Positions 1 to 9,023 of a stretch of DNA of 64,000 nucleotides are shown piece by piece. The notes below the pieces were generated by a model that worked only from the letters and a program-made list of their open reading frames with translations, was not told the DNA's origin and did not search any database. Each line of letters begins with the position of its first letter. Position 1 is the first letter of the stretch. Source of the stretch: Algoriphagus terrigena DSM 22685 (GTDB taxonomy: Bacteria > Bacteroidota > Bacteroidia > Cytophagales > Cyclobacteriaceae); NCBI RefSeq assembly GCF_000429445.1, contig NZ_AUBW01000012.1:1-64000 (forward strand), in the 5' to 3' direction. A program made the position numbers and the translations under genes.

Positions 1-286
<286 letters not shown>

Positions 287-482
287 AAATTATCATTCGT
301 ATCCGCAAATGAACGCCGAAGCAACTCATTCACGCCTGTCGTTTCCTCAGGCTTTCTATCTCTTACAACATTTCAAAGAACTTGCCCAACCGCTTTCGGC
401 TGGACTGTCAAAATCCGGAGTCACCTCCCTGATTTCCGTCTCGTTTTCTCTTTCTGCTTTCCGTTCCTTGCGAACCGGGATG

Positions 483-512
483 CAAAGGTAAGTGAAGTTT
501 TTCTATTTGCAA
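483..512 (-). promoter_or_regulatory. rRNA operon promoter (-33/-7)
   Basis: On the minus strand the box TACCTTTG (490 to 483) matches the Bacteroidota -7 consensus TAnnTTTG. A TTG element lies at 512 to 510 with a 19-nt spacer, the expected -33/-7 geometry. It is about 200 nt upstream of the 16S 5' end, a normal leader length. No second promoter was recognised. Confidence 0.8.
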
Positions 513-730
513 CCGGATCGGAAAATAAATTTTTTAATTTTTCCGCCTCCCCAGCGCCTGTTCCGGGTTTTTAACCCCACCACACTCCCTCATTTCAATT
601 TCCCTCGACACCGTTCGCCTCGATTGGGAGTGCAAATATCCCCCTTTTTTTCTCCACAACAATACCCTACTCCAAAAAAAATCTCTCCCCAGCCTAACTC
701 CCTGAAAATGATCAAGGAAAAGTTTTATAA

Positions 731-773
731 GTAAAAAGGCCTCCAGAATTTCAGTTTCCAGAGACCCTTTTAC
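731..773 (-). terminator. Strand-specific terminator after DUF2480 gene
   Basis: Arms 731-748 and 756-773 form an 18-bp stem with a 7-nt loop. All four non-Watson-Crick positions become G-U wobbles in minus-strand RNA but A-C mismatches in plus-strand RNA. The hairpin therefore suits transcripts of the operon ending at 805. The U-rich tract lies in the descending arm. Confidence 0.65.
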
Positions 774-804
774 TAGCAGCGTCAATTCTCCTAGTCTTTC
801 ACAA

Positions 805-1314
805 TCACGCCTTCGGCTTCTTATAAAGCGGCACTGTGCTGCAAGGCTCTCCAAACATCAAGCTCTTTGCCTGGCTTTGCAAAAGCGAAACTAACCGTCC
901 GTAAGCAAATAGAGGTATCGGAAATTTAGAGCACCCTTTGATTACCACCGGCCGATTCGCAAATTCAGCCAAGTCCATTTTAGCCAAAGCTGTCTCAGCA
1001 ATGTGCTGTTCCAAGGTTTCCAGACTACCTACAACATATCCTTTAGAATCGCTTTCCAAATAAGTACAGACCAGCATAAATGCCCACGTAGGAACTATTG
1101 CATCCGCAGTACAGGTCACCGCAACCCATTTGTTATTATAAATTGACCAATCCAATTCTTTTAACGCCTGACGAAATTCCTTTTCCCTCAAGATCAGTTC
1201 TTGGAAAAGGAAAGGCTTCAGGTCAAACAACACCCTTTCTTCCTGGGGATAAAACTCCTCCATATTGATCGATAGGATCGGACTTGCTGCAACGCGATTA
1301 ACTAGCTCACTCAT
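805..1314 (-). CDS. DUF2480 family protein
   Basis: A 169-residue cytoplasmic protein without signal peptide or membrane segment. It resembles the DUF2480 family, which is conserved in Bacteroidota and has no established function. It is the last gene of the rpmH-rnpA-ctpA-tsaB run: its ATG overlaps the tsaB stop codon in an ATGA (1311-1314), so the two are probably translationally coupled. A U-rich hairpin follows at 731-773. The linkage to a tRNA-modification gene may be only an operon convenience. Family call from remembered similarity; no catalytic motif could be named. Confidence 0.85.
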   Translation of the reverse strand: MSELVNRVAASPILSINMEEFYPQEERVLFDLKPFLFQELILREKEFRQALKELDWSIYNNKWVAVTCTADAIVPTWAFMLVCTYLESDSKGYVVGSLETLEQHIAETALAKMDLAEFANRPVVIKGCSKFPIPLFAYGRLVSLLQSQAKSLMFGEPCSTVPLYKKPKA

Positions 1315-2000
1315 AAACTCAATAACGGATTCTTTTTAGAATGCAGCGCTTTAAATTCCTTTAGATAATTGGGGACGAAGTAAGCCAAGTCTGCAAACTG
1401 GCCTTTTTGATATTTGTCGAATGCTATTCCGCCCATATGCTGGGCAGAAAACGACAAGTCGGAAATAAAGCGCGCGTGATCATGCTGTACAATAGATTCG
1501 ACTTTATCGACTGCATCGCCCAAAAAGTAAACCCGGTGACTTTCCAGAAAGTTCTGAAAGGAATCTTCCGACAACACTTCTGCATCAAGCTTCGCTACGG
1601 AGTTCAGTTTCCAATCAAATACCTGTCTAAACACTTCCATCCTCCGAGCGTCCAAAACTGGAATAACGAGTTCGCCCTCGCGTGAAGCCACGGCACTTGC
1701 CAAAGCTTGCAATGTATTCACTCCGATCAGTGGCTTATTTAGGCCAAAGGCCAGGCCTTTGGCAGTGGACACGCCAATCCGCAAGCCGGTATACGAACCC
1801 GGCCCTTCGGACACAGCAACGGCATCGAGCTTCTGAAATCCGATCTTTGCTTTTTCCAACACTTCCTCAATCAACAGCATCAGCCGCTCCGCGTGTGCAC
1901 CAGGCTCGGTCAGTTCAGAAAGTGAAATCAGTCTCCCATCCAAATGAACCGCTACAGAACAAATAGAGGTCGAAGTCTCAATTGACAGGATCGTCGCCAT
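1311..2000 (-). CDS. tsaB: tRNA threonylcarbamoyladenosine biosynthesis protein TsaB
   Basis: A 229-residue member of the ASKHA superfamily. TsaB acts with TsaD and TsaE in the cytoplasm to place the threonylcarbamoyl group on A37 of ANN-decoding tRNAs; TsaB is the non-catalytic platform for TsaD. The N-terminus begins MATILSIETST, the family's phosphate-loop-like strand, followed by SEGPGSYTGLRIG near residues 66-78, a TsaB hallmark. The ATG at 2000 is chosen over upstream in-frame codons because those extend into ctpA and the family motif starts directly here. It starts one base after the ctpA stop and overlaps DUF2480 by ATGA. Confidence 0.95.
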   Translation of the reverse strand: MATILSIETSTSICSVAVHLDGRLISLSELTEPGAHAERLMLLIEEVLEKAKIGFQKLDAVAVSEGPGSYTGLRIGVSTAKGLAFGLNKPLIGVNTLQALASAVASREGELVIPVLDARRMEVFRQVFDWKLNSVAKLDAEVLSEDSFQNFLESHRVYFLGDAVDKVESIVQHDHARFISDLSFSAQHMGGIAFDKYQKGQFADLAYFVPNYLKEFKALHSKKNPLLSL

Positions 2001-2001
2001 G

Positions 2002-3663
2002 TTATTTGGTCGATGCGGAAAGTGTCTTGGCGATCTTGTCCGGACTGGAAAGGTAAGATATTGCCAAGTCGACTCCTGGATCCTGATCAAGGCCCGCTTC
2101 AATCATGCCTTCCTGGAAATAATATCTCGAAACGATCTCCTCACTCAACACTTTCTTCACCTCTTCTTTGTGATTATCCAGATCCTGCTCCTTGCTGTGA
2201 TTTACTTTGGCTTTGATAGCCTCGAGCTGTGACTTGATCTCTTCGAAATACTCTTCCTTTTCGGCATACTTCTCCAAATCCTCCACGGACTTCTCTATAT
2301 AAGTCGTGTAGTCGTATTCTTTGCCCACAAGGAATTTTTTAAAATCCTCGTAATCCTGATCGGTAATCGTATAGGCCATCGGATCAGAGATCGACGGGTG
2401 CTTATAGAAATATTGCGTCGCAAAATCGAAAATGTGATTCCCGGCCACCAGCGTGTAAGAAATCGGCGCGTAAGTCACCTCCTCCACCAGATCATCCGGT
2501 TCGATTCCAGCACCGTCCAGCACTTCTCTACCATTTGCAGTCTTGAAGGCTTTTCTCAATGAGTCCGGAACCGATGTTAGCTCTCCGTTTTCTCTGGACT
2601 GGGCATAATCGATCGCCTGAATACAGCGACCACTCGGGATGTAGTACTTGGCAGTGGTGACTTTCAATTGTGCATTATAGGTCAATGGAATCGTGGTTTG
2701 CACCAATCCTTTTCCGAAGGACTTTCTCCCAATCAAAACGGCTCTGTCGTAATCTTGCAGCGCTCCCGCCACGATCTCAGCCGCCGACGCACTTCTCTCA
2801 TTGATCAGCACGACCATCGGAATGTCTTTGTCCACGGGTGTTTTGGTCGTTTTGTAGTTGTAATTCACGTTTTGAAGCTTGCCAAGGGTCTTGACAACAT
2901 CTTTTCCTTTGGGTATGAAAAGATTCACAATTTCCACCGCTTCATTTACCAGTCCCCCGGGATTGTCCCGCAAGTCCAAGATCAGCCGATCTGCTCCCTG
3001 AGATTTGAGGTTTACTAAAGCATTTCTGACTTCCGCCGAAGCATTGGTGGTAAAATCAGCCAATTTGATGTAACCGGTCTTATCATCCAATTTGCCATAG
3101 AAAGGCACATTCTTCAGCGAGATCTTCTTGCGTACCAATGCAAAATCTAGGGTGTCTTTATCTCGCAAAACCTTGATATTCAAAGGTGTATTAGCCGGTC
3201 CTTTCAACAACTCTGACACTTCAGTAGTCGGCTTACCTGTCACGTCGACAGAGTCGATTTTCAAGATAAAGTCGGCGATCTTCAATCCTCCAACCTGAGC
3301 GGGAAATCCTGTATAGGGCATCAAAACCATGTTTCCTTCTCCCCGATTGCCGATCAGAGCTCCGATACCCGCGTATTCTCCGGTAGTCAGCACCCTGAAA
3401 TCATCTGATTCCTCTTCGGGAATATATTCTGTATAGGGGTCTAATTCCGCAAGCATCGCATTGATCCCGATCGTCACCAGGTGATCCGGATCGATGTCAT
3501 CTACATAATATGAATCCAGCTCCCGCACCAGCGTAGCGAAAATGTCAATGTTTTTGGCCAGGGCGAACAGCTTGTCGTTTTTCGTCTGAAACGCAAAAAC
3601 ACCTGAAAAAAGCACCAAAATCAGCGGAATAAAGACAATCGGTTTTTTCAATTTTTGAATCAT
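2002..3663 (-). CDS. Carboxyl-terminal processing peptidase (S41, CtpA/Tsp-like)
   Basis: A 553-residue exported serine protease. Residues 1-25 form a signal/anchor helix. A PDZ domain covers about 85-180 (GEYAGIGALIG start). The S41 core follows, with LRDNPGGL near 231-238 and the Ser-Lys dyad S293 (in SASAAEI) and K318 (in FGKG), spaced 25 residues as in the family. A C-terminal helical, charged extension of roughly 150 residues is common in Bacteroidota copies. These enzymes trim or degrade periplasmic substrates recognised by their C-termini. The start overlaps rnpA by ATGA (3660-3663), giving an operon with translation genes on one side and tsaB on the other. Confidence 0.93.
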   Translation of the reverse strand: MIQKLKKPIVFIPLILVLFSGVFAFQTKNDKLFALAKNIDIFATLVRELDSYYVDDIDPDHLVTIGINAMLAELDPYTEYIPEEESDDFRVLTTGEYAGIGALIGNRGEGNMVLMPYTGFPAQVGGLKIADFILKIDSVDVTGKPTTEVSELLKGPANTPLNIKVLRDKDTLDFALVRKKISLKNVPFYGKLDDKTGYIKLADFTTNASAEVRNALVNLKSQGADRLILDLRDNPGGLVNEAVEIVNLFIPKGKDVVKTLGKLQNVNYNYKTTKTPVDKDIPMVVLINERSASAAEIVAGALQDYDRAVLIGRKSFGKGLVQTTIPLTYNAQLKVTTAKYYIPSGRCIQAIDYAQSRENGELTSVPDSLRKAFKTANGREVLDGAGIEPDDLVEEVTYAPISYTLVAGNHIFDFATQYFYKHPSISDPMAYTITDQDYEDFKKFLVGKEYDYTTYIEKSVEDLEKYAEKEEYFEEIKSQLEAIKAKVNHSKEQDLDNHKEEVKKVLSEEIVSRYYFQEGMIEAGLDQDPGVDLAISYLSSPDKIAKTLSASTK

Positions 3664-4040
3664 GTTGAAAGTGGATTTTGGAATAATTCCTGGCTCAGCT
3701 TGTTTAACGCCTGAATCATTTTGGGTTCGATCTCGGCAAAAGACATCTCTGCCTTGCCAACAAATATAAAGCCCAGGATGATTCCATCTGAGGGCAATAA
3801 ATGTTTATTGAGCCGGTATGCTTCTTTGAATCTGCGTTTGATGAAATTCCGGCCGTTGGCCCGTTTGATTTTCTTCTTCGAAACGGAAAAAAGCACTTGA
3901 TTGGCTTGGCCGACGAGGTCAATTTTCCTTAAAAAAATGACCTTAAATGGGTATAAAAAAAAAGAGGAACCTTCGCTAAAAAGTTCCTTGATTACTCTTT
4001 CGGCATGTAGCCGTTCTGATTTGGGAAGTCGATAATTCAT
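3660..4040 (-). CDS. rnpA: Ribonuclease P protein component
   Basis: A 126-residue basic protein that assists the RNase P RNA in 5' maturation of pre-tRNAs. The signature RNR-type block KRANGRNFIKRRFKEAYR is seen at about residues 58-75, and the N-terminal LPKSERL motif is typical. It lies directly downstream of rpmH, the near-universal bacterial arrangement, and overlaps the S41 peptidase gene by 4 nt. Length matches the family (110-130 residues). dnaA and the origin, often next to rpmH, are not seen here. Confidence 0.96.
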   Translation of the reverse strand: MNYRLPKSERLHAERVIKELFSEGSSFFLYPFKVIFLRKIDLVGQANQVLFSVSKKKIKRANGRNFIKRRFKEAYRLNKHLLPSDGIILGFIFVGKAEMSFAEIEPKMIQALNKLSQELFQNPLST

Positions 4041-4088
4041 CGCAAGGACAGTACTCGTATGTGAACATACGAAAACCGGCGAAAAGAA

Positions 4089-4247
4089 TTACTTCTTCAA
4101 AGTCTTTTCAGAAGATACAGTCAACTTGTGTCTTCCTTTGGCTCTTCTTGCTCTCAAGACTCTTCTGCCGTTTGCAGTGGACATTCTTTCTCTGAAGCCG
4201 TGCTTGTTTTTTCTTTTTCTATTAGAAGGCTGGAATGTTCTTTTCAT
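4089..4247 (-). CDS. rpmH: 50S ribosomal protein L34
   Basis: A 52-residue, very basic protein read from the complement. It starts [19 protein letters not shown] and continues with [11 protein letters not shown] and RARRAKGR, the invariant L34 pattern. L34 is a late-assembling component of the large ribosomal subunit. It is too short to stand out among overlapping frames on the other strand, but every codon from ATG 4247 to TAA 4089 reads cleanly. It heads the rpmH-rnpA-ctpA-tsaB-DUF2480 operon; the promoter should lie in 4250-4380, divergent from the M61 peptidase gene. Confidence 0.98.
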   Translation of the reverse strand: MKRTFQPSNRKRKNKHGFRERMSTANGRRVLRARRAKGRHKLTVSSEKTLKK

Positions 4248-4387
4248 GATCGAATATCTTTATCTAATTGTGCTCTCTTGTCCTTCCTCTTTGGCATTGA
4301 CCCCAAAAAGGATTGCAAAGATATGCACCATTTTTTTAAATACAAATCGGGGCAATACATTTGTTTTGAAACTCAGTGAGAAAACCC

Positions 4388-6046
4388 ATGCTTTACTTTC
4401 AGATTTCTTGTCCAAACCCAGCCTCCCAATTCCTCCAAATCAAGCTTAATCTTAATATTCTGGAAAAAAGAACAGTTTCAATCCAGCTTTCCGCCTGGAG
4501 AGCCGGTCGCTATCAGTTGGCAAACTTCGCTCAAAATATTCGTGGGTTTCAAGTTTTCGATGAAAAAAACAATCCCGTTCCCTTCGAAAAATTGTCAAAA
4601 GACTCTTGGAGCATCCTCCCCACCTCCGCCGGAAGCGTTCATATTAGCTATGAATATTGGGCAGGAAAGATGGATGCGGGAAGCGCCTGGGCCGATGACG
4701 AGCAAGTCTATATAAATCTGGTCAATTGCTGTTTTGAAGTATTGGGCAGAAGTGAAGAAGAAATCGAGGTTGCTCTGGATCTTCCTAATTTCCCGAAGCA
4801 AATCACCACGCTGATCCCGATTTCTTCCTCGATCTGGAAAGCAGAAAACTTCCAGATGCTGGCGGACTCTACAATTTTGGCCGCCAAAGATCTAAATCAT
4901 TGGGAATACCAAGTAGATGAAACCGCTTTTCATGTCTGGATACATGGCGAAGTGCATTTTGACAAGAACCTGTTCCTTGATCGATTCAAAGCCTTTTCGC
5001 AGAAACTGATCTTGGACTTCGGGGAATTTCCCGAATCCGAATACCATTTCATCTTCCAATTACTTCCCTACCCGCACTACCACGGTGTGGAGCATCGGCG
5101 GGGAACTGTGATCACCTTTGGTCCCGCGGAGAGCCTTCAAGAGGCTACTCAGATGGAGGAGCTACTTGGAGTGAGCTGCCACGAACTCTACCACGCCTGG
5201 AATGTGTGCCGGATTCGCCCCAAAGAGCTTTCGCCGTATGATTTTTCCAAGGAAGCCTATTCAAAATGTGGTTTGATCCTCGAAGGCGTCACCACTTACA
5301 TGGGCGATTTGTATTTGTTGAAGTCTGGAGTCTATGATCTAGCGACCTATCTCCGACATTTGGAAAAAATTGTCAACCGAGAAGCTGCCAGTTTTGGCTG
5401 GCAAAACTACACGATTCAAGAGTCCTCCTACGATCTGTGGCTGGACGGTTACGTGCCGGGAGTGACCGACCGAAAGGTTAATATCTACACGAGAGGAGCC
5501 TTACTTACACTATGCATCGATCTTCTCTTGCTAAAAAACGGAAGCTCTCTGGCTCAGGTCATGCGGAAAATGTGGGTAGATTTTGGAAAGCCTTTCATCG
5601 GATATGAACTCGCTGATTTCGAAAATGCAGTTTTCTCGGAGTTTTCGGAGACGAGTGAAATCCGTGCATTCTTTGCCGACTTTGTGAGCGGCTATCAGGA
5701 TCTTTTTCCAACACTCAGGACACTGTTGACAGAAATAGGAATCTCGCTGGAAGAAACGTATGGCGAAGACTGGCTTTTGCACGAGAGGGGCGTCCGTACG
5801 AGTTCGGCCGGGATAATCTCGCAGCTTCATCCGGATTCCAATGCATTTTTCAGCCTGATGAAAAACGACCGAATCGTCAATTGGCCAATGGGAAAAGCCA
5901 TCGAATCCGGCCCGTTGCAACTTCAAATCGAACGGAACGGAAGGATGCTGGAAGTGTCACTTTCTGAGAAGAGCGAGAGTTTCTTTCCGATCTATCAACT
6001 TTTCCAAACAGATACAACCCCAACGAGAGAAAACTGGAAGGCATAA
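4388..6046 (+). CDS. M61 family metallopeptidase (glycyl aminopeptidase-like) with PDZ
   Basis: A 552-residue zinc peptidase. The zinc motif is HELYHAWN (H265, E266, H269) with the probable third ligand E299 in EGVTTYMGDL; the surrounding HExxHxWNVxRIRP pattern is characteristic of M61. An all-beta N-terminal domain precedes it, and a PDZ-like tail covers roughly residues 450-550. M61 enzymes release N-terminal residues, with glycine preference in the characterised member. No signal peptide is apparent, so a cytoplasmic location is likely. A GTG lies 12 nt upstream in frame, but the ATG at 4388 is preferred. It is divergent from rpmH and ends at a bidirectional terminator. Confidence 0.9.
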   Translation: MLYFQISCPNPASQFLQIKLNLNILEKRTVSIQLSAWRAGRYQLANFAQNIRGFQVFDEKNNPVPFEKLSKDSWSILPTSAGSVHISYEYWAGKMDAGSAWADDEQVYINLVNCCFEVLGRSEEEIEVALDLPNFPKQITTLIPISSSIWKAENFQMLADSTILAAKDLNHWEYQVDETAFHVWIHGEVHFDKNLFLDRFKAFSQKLILDFGEFPESEYHFIFQLLPYPHYHGVEHRRGTVITFGPAESLQEATQMEELLGVSCHELYHAWNVCRIRPKELSPYDFSKEAYSKCGLILEGVTTYMGDLYLLKSGVYDLATYLRHLEKIVNREAASFGWQNYTIQESSYDLWLDGYVPGVTDRKVNIYTRGALLTLCIDLLLLKNGSSLAQVMRKMWVDFGKPFIGYELADFENAVFSEFSETSEIRAFFADFVSGYQDLFPTLRTLLTEIGISLEETYGEDWLLHERGVRTSSAGIISQLHPDSNAFFSLMKNDRIVNWPMGKAIESGPLQLQIERNGRMLEVSLSEKSESFFPIYQLFQTDTTPTRENWKA

Positions 6047-6049
6047 AAA

Positions 6050-6071
6050 AGACCTTCTTTTCAGAAGGTCT
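6050..6071. terminator. Bidirectional terminator
   Basis: A perfect 9-bp stem (AGACCTTCT / AGAAGGTCT) with a 4-nt loop lies between convergent genes. The A-run just before it becomes a U-run in minus-strand RNA, so it best terminates the LolA-like gene ending at 6096; the plus side has a mixed pyrimidine tail. Confidence 0.85.
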
Positions 6072-6095
6072 CTCTCAAAAACGAAGCGTTTTCAA

Positions 6096-6824
6096 TTATT
6101 GAAAATCCGCTTCAGTCAGCGTCTGGTTAAATTTTACCGATACTATCTTGGCTTCCAAAGCTACCGGAAGCATCGGGTTTTTGATCGTCAAGAGCATTGG
6201 CATTAAGATCCCGTCCACTTCCTGGTAGTCAGAATAGGAGATATCCCCTGCCGATTCGGAGCTGGTTTTCAACTTTAGCCCGCTCTCTACCGAATAGAAT
6301 TCCTGCGTGACGATGCCGGTCGGAGAGGTCATCTCCAACTTATGTACCGCAACGCCCTCCAGATCTTCTTCACCGATATATGCCAGCTTGAAACCCATCT
6401 CCTCGTAATGCTGCTCGGGAAATACAAAGGTCTGTGGCTTGAGCATGGCAATCGTCTCCTCAGTAAGCTCCTGAGTCTGGCCCATCATTACCATTTGCCC
6501 TTTGCCGTTCACAAAAAGTGTTTTTTGCATTACATTTCCCCCCACAGCAGTGGATTGCATCAATCGGGAGTTTTCGGAGTCTGCGATTGTCTTGATTTCG
6601 ATGATCTGGCCCTGAAAACTGGCCTCGGCCGTCATGCTGGCATTTTTGATCGTCTGGATCTTTTCCTCGCCACCGACTGCCTCCAAGTACTTGGCGATCA
6701 CGGTCGCTGGGTCGTTTTCGACGATGACAAAAGGATCCCCGGTCGAAGGGACTTTTTCCGCAACTAGCTCTACCGAGATTCCGGAAACCAGCAGACCTAC
6801 TAGTAAAAGAGACTTGATTTTCAT
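6096..6824 (-). CDS. LolA/RseB-like periplasmic protein, duplicate of the M16 tail
   Basis: A 242-residue exported protein with a signal peptide (residues 1-22). Positions from about residue 45 to the end match the C-terminal ~200 residues of the neighbouring non-catalytic M16 protein block by block: GNVMQKT, a predicted LFPE/VFPEQHYEEMG segment, ESGLKLK, YSDYQEVDG, and P-M-LTIK-P near the end. The fold is probably the half-barrel used by LolA, RseB and related lipid or peptide binders (inference). It lies 126 nt downstream of that M16 gene and shares its terminator side, so it is probably co-transcribed. The ATG at 6824 is chosen because it begins the signal peptide. Confidence 0.8.
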   Translation of the reverse strand: MKIKSLLLVGLLVSGISVELVAEKVPSTGDPFVIVENDPATVIAKYLEAVGGEEKIQTIKNASMTAEASFQGQIIEIKTIADSENSRLMQSTAVGGNVMQKTLFVNGKGQMVMMGQTQELTEETIAMLKPQTFVFPEQHYEEMGFKLAYIGEEDLEGVAVHKLEMTSPTGIVTQEFYSVESGLKLKTSSESAGDISYSDYQEVDGILMPMLLTIKNPMLPVALEAKIVSVKFNQTLTEADFQ

Positions 6825-6950
6825 GTGGTTATAATTTGTCTTTAAATTGCAACACGGAATACCCAAATCCCATTTAGGGGACTTTTACAATTGGCATTTC
6901 AAGAGATTTTTATTTTTAACGAAAGGGGGATTTCTCCCCCCTTTTTCAAA

Positions 6951-8996
6951 TCATTTGATATCCTCGTCCGTGATCGGCACATTCAGCTCCAGCGAAGTCA
7001 CTTTTCCTTCCAATGGAGCCGGAATAGCTGGCGACTTGATGGTCCAAGCCATTGGTAGCAATACGCCATCCTTGGCTTGGTAGTCAGAATAGAACGTGTC
7101 ACCAGAGGCCGGGTTTTCATATTTGATCTTCAGTCCAGACTCCTGCGCATAATAATTGATCAGCTTTGCTCCGGATGGGGCGGAGATGATCACCTTGTAT
7201 GCCGGAGTTCCATCCACATCTTTCAAGCCATCAAAGGTGAGCGTGTAGCCCATTTCCTGATAGATCGCCTCGGGGAATAGGTAGGAGTTCAATTTCACTG
7301 CCTCCAGCTGTTCGCCGCTCAACTCCATCTCTTGGCCTTGCGCAGACATCGAAGCTTTTCCATCAGCCAACGTAGTTTTTTGCATCACATTGCCAGCTAT
7401 AGAGAGTTTTTGTCCATAGCGACCGTTTTGAGAATCGTAGAAGAAAGCGATGTTCAGCGCGGTTCCCATGACATTCGCATCCATGGAGATCTTGGCCGTT
7501 TTGATTGCTTTGACTTTTTCTGCGCCACCAATCGCAGTCAGGTAGGTTTCTAACACCTTTTCGGCAGTCATGTCCGCGTCCGCTGTGAGCTCCTTGGCGG
7601 GCTGACCCATGTTATCGTACATCGTGACCTCTCCAAACTGAGCCAGTTTTTCTTTGATCTCGGCACCATTCCCTACGGTGGTGATCACAAACTTATCCGG
7701 TTCGATCAGTCGTTTGGCAGTCGCATTGATATCAGCGACAGTGAATGCGTTGAGTTTTTGAAGGTAGGTTTCGTAGTAGTCTTTTGGAAGGCCATATCGC
7801 TCGATGTTTAGCGCAAAGTTTGCCACGGTAGCTGGCTGCTCCAGCGAGCGCCCGAAGCTTCCAGACAATTCTGCTTTGGCTTTGGCAAGCTCCTCTTCGG
7901 TCACGCCATTTTCGACCAAATTCTGGATTTCATGGATGAACTCGTACACGGCCGAATCGGTCACTTCGGTCCGAACGGAAGCATTGGCAGAGATAGTCGT
8001 CACTAGCTTATTGGCTCCGATCGACGAGTAAGCGCCGTAGGTGTAACCCTTGTCTTCCCGCAGATTCATAAACAATCGAGAAGCAGAGCCTCCTCCCAAG
8101 ATCTGATTAAGCAATCGGCTGGAGATGTAGTCGGGATCGCCGATTTTCATCTGCACCGGTTGCGTCAGATTGATCACCGACTGCACGGAGGAGCTTCTGT
8201 CGACTAAAGCGACCGCTCTCTTGGAAGCTCTTTCTGGGACTGGATAGGTAAATGTGGGCACTTCGCCTTTGGTCCAGGTGCCAAAATACTGCTTCACCAC
8301 TTTCTCTGCTTCCGCTTTGTCCATGTCGCCGACAATGGCGAGGTAAGCGATATTCGGTTTAAAAAAGGTGCGGTAGTAGCTTTTTAAGTCATCCACGGTG
8401 ATGTTGTTGATCGTCGCCTCGGACTCCATCTCACCATAAGGATGGTCTTTGCCAAATACCACCGCCGCCGCAAGTCTTGAGGAGATCGCGTTGGGATTGT
8501 CTTTGCTCTGCGCCAATCCAGTCAGGGATTGCTTTTTCAGTTTGTCCAGTTCTTCCTGCGGAAAAACAGGATTGTAAAGCACGTCAGCCATCAATTCAAG
8601 CACCTTGGCTTGGTGCTTCTTCAGCGAAGAGGCATACATCGAAGTGGAAGAAGCACTCAGGCTCGCCCCGATAAAGTCGATTTCCTGATCCAGCTGATCT
8701 TTTGATCGGTTTTTGGTCCCGCCCATCATCATCTCCCCGACGAATCCGGTCATCCCGGCTTTGTCCCCTTCCAGGATCGGGTCTCTTTCCAAAACCAGCG
8801 TAAAGGATACGCGGGGAAGTTTGGTGTTTTTCACCACAAACACTTTCAGTCCATTGTCCAGAGTGAACGTCTCGGCTTCTCCGATTTTGATCTCGGGTGC
8901 TGGCCCAGCCGGAGGAAACTTACTTCGGTCTACTTGGGCAAAACTGCCCACAGCGACCAAAAGTGTCAATACAAATGCTATTGCTATTTTTTTCAT
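6951..8996 (-). CDS. M16B peptidase-like protein, non-catalytic subunit, with LolA-like tail
   Basis: A 681-residue exported protein (signal peptide MKKIAIAFVLTLLVAVGSFA). Residues about 30-470 form an M16 insulinase fold but the zinc motif HxxEH is replaced (GFVGEMMMGG), so it cannot bind zinc that way. It keeps the conserved R...Y region (NLREDKGYTYGAYS) that partner subunits contribute to the active site. Residues about 478-681 are an extra LolA-like domain duplicated in the next gene. M16B enzymes are commonly heterodimers of one zinc-bearing and one R/Y-bearing chain, and the zinc-bearing partner is encoded immediately upstream with a 27-nt gap. Probable role: periplasmic peptide turnover. 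Confidence 0.9.
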   Translation of the reverse strand: MKKIAIAFVLTLLVAVGSFAQVDRSKFPPAGPAPEIKIGEAETFTLDNGLKVFVVKNTKLPRVSFTLVLERDPILEGDKAGMTGFVGEMMMGGTKNRSKDQLDQEIDFIGASLSASSTSMYASSLKKHQAKVLELMADVLYNPVFPQEELDKLKKQSLTGLAQSKDNPNAISSRLAAAVVFGKDHPYGEMESEATINNITVDDLKSYYRTFFKPNIAYLAIVGDMDKAEAEKVVKQYFGTWTKGEVPTFTYPVPERASKRAVALVDRSSSVQSVINLTQPVQMKIGDPDYISSRLLNQILGGGSASRLFMNLREDKGYTYGAYSSIGANKLVTTISANASVRTEVTDSAVYEFIHEIQNLVENGVTEEELAKAKAELSGSFGRSLEQPATVANFALNIERYGLPKDYYETYLQKLNAFTVADINATAKRLIEPDKFVITTVGNGAEIKEKLAQFGEVTMYDNMGQPAKELTADADMTAEKVLETYLTAIGGAEKVKAIKTAKISMDANVMGTALNIAFFYDSQNGRYGQKLSIAGNVMQKTTLADGKASMSAQGQEMELSGEQLEAVKLNSYLFPEAIYQEMGYTLTFDGLKDVDGTPAYKVIISAPSGAKLINYYAQESGLKIKYENPASGDTFYSDYQAKDGVLLPMAWTIKSPAIPAPLEGKVTSLELNVPITDEDIK

Positions 8997-9023
8997 GTGT
9001 CTTCGATCGTTTAGGTCAAACAA

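Larger units (their letters stand above)
287..804. other. rRNA leader and intergenic region
   Basis: This stretch holds the 16S leader (287 to about 480), the rRNA promoter and, at the far end, the terminator of the DUF2480 gene. Short open frames here lack family resemblance and overlap the leader, so none is called. Positions 513-730 contain C/T-rich, low-complexity sequence with nothing else recognisable. Confidence 0.6.

Noticed and set aside
4126-4449. Plus-strand frames over rpmH
   Set aside because: The minus strand encodes an exact L34 protein; the plus-strand frames are its complement.
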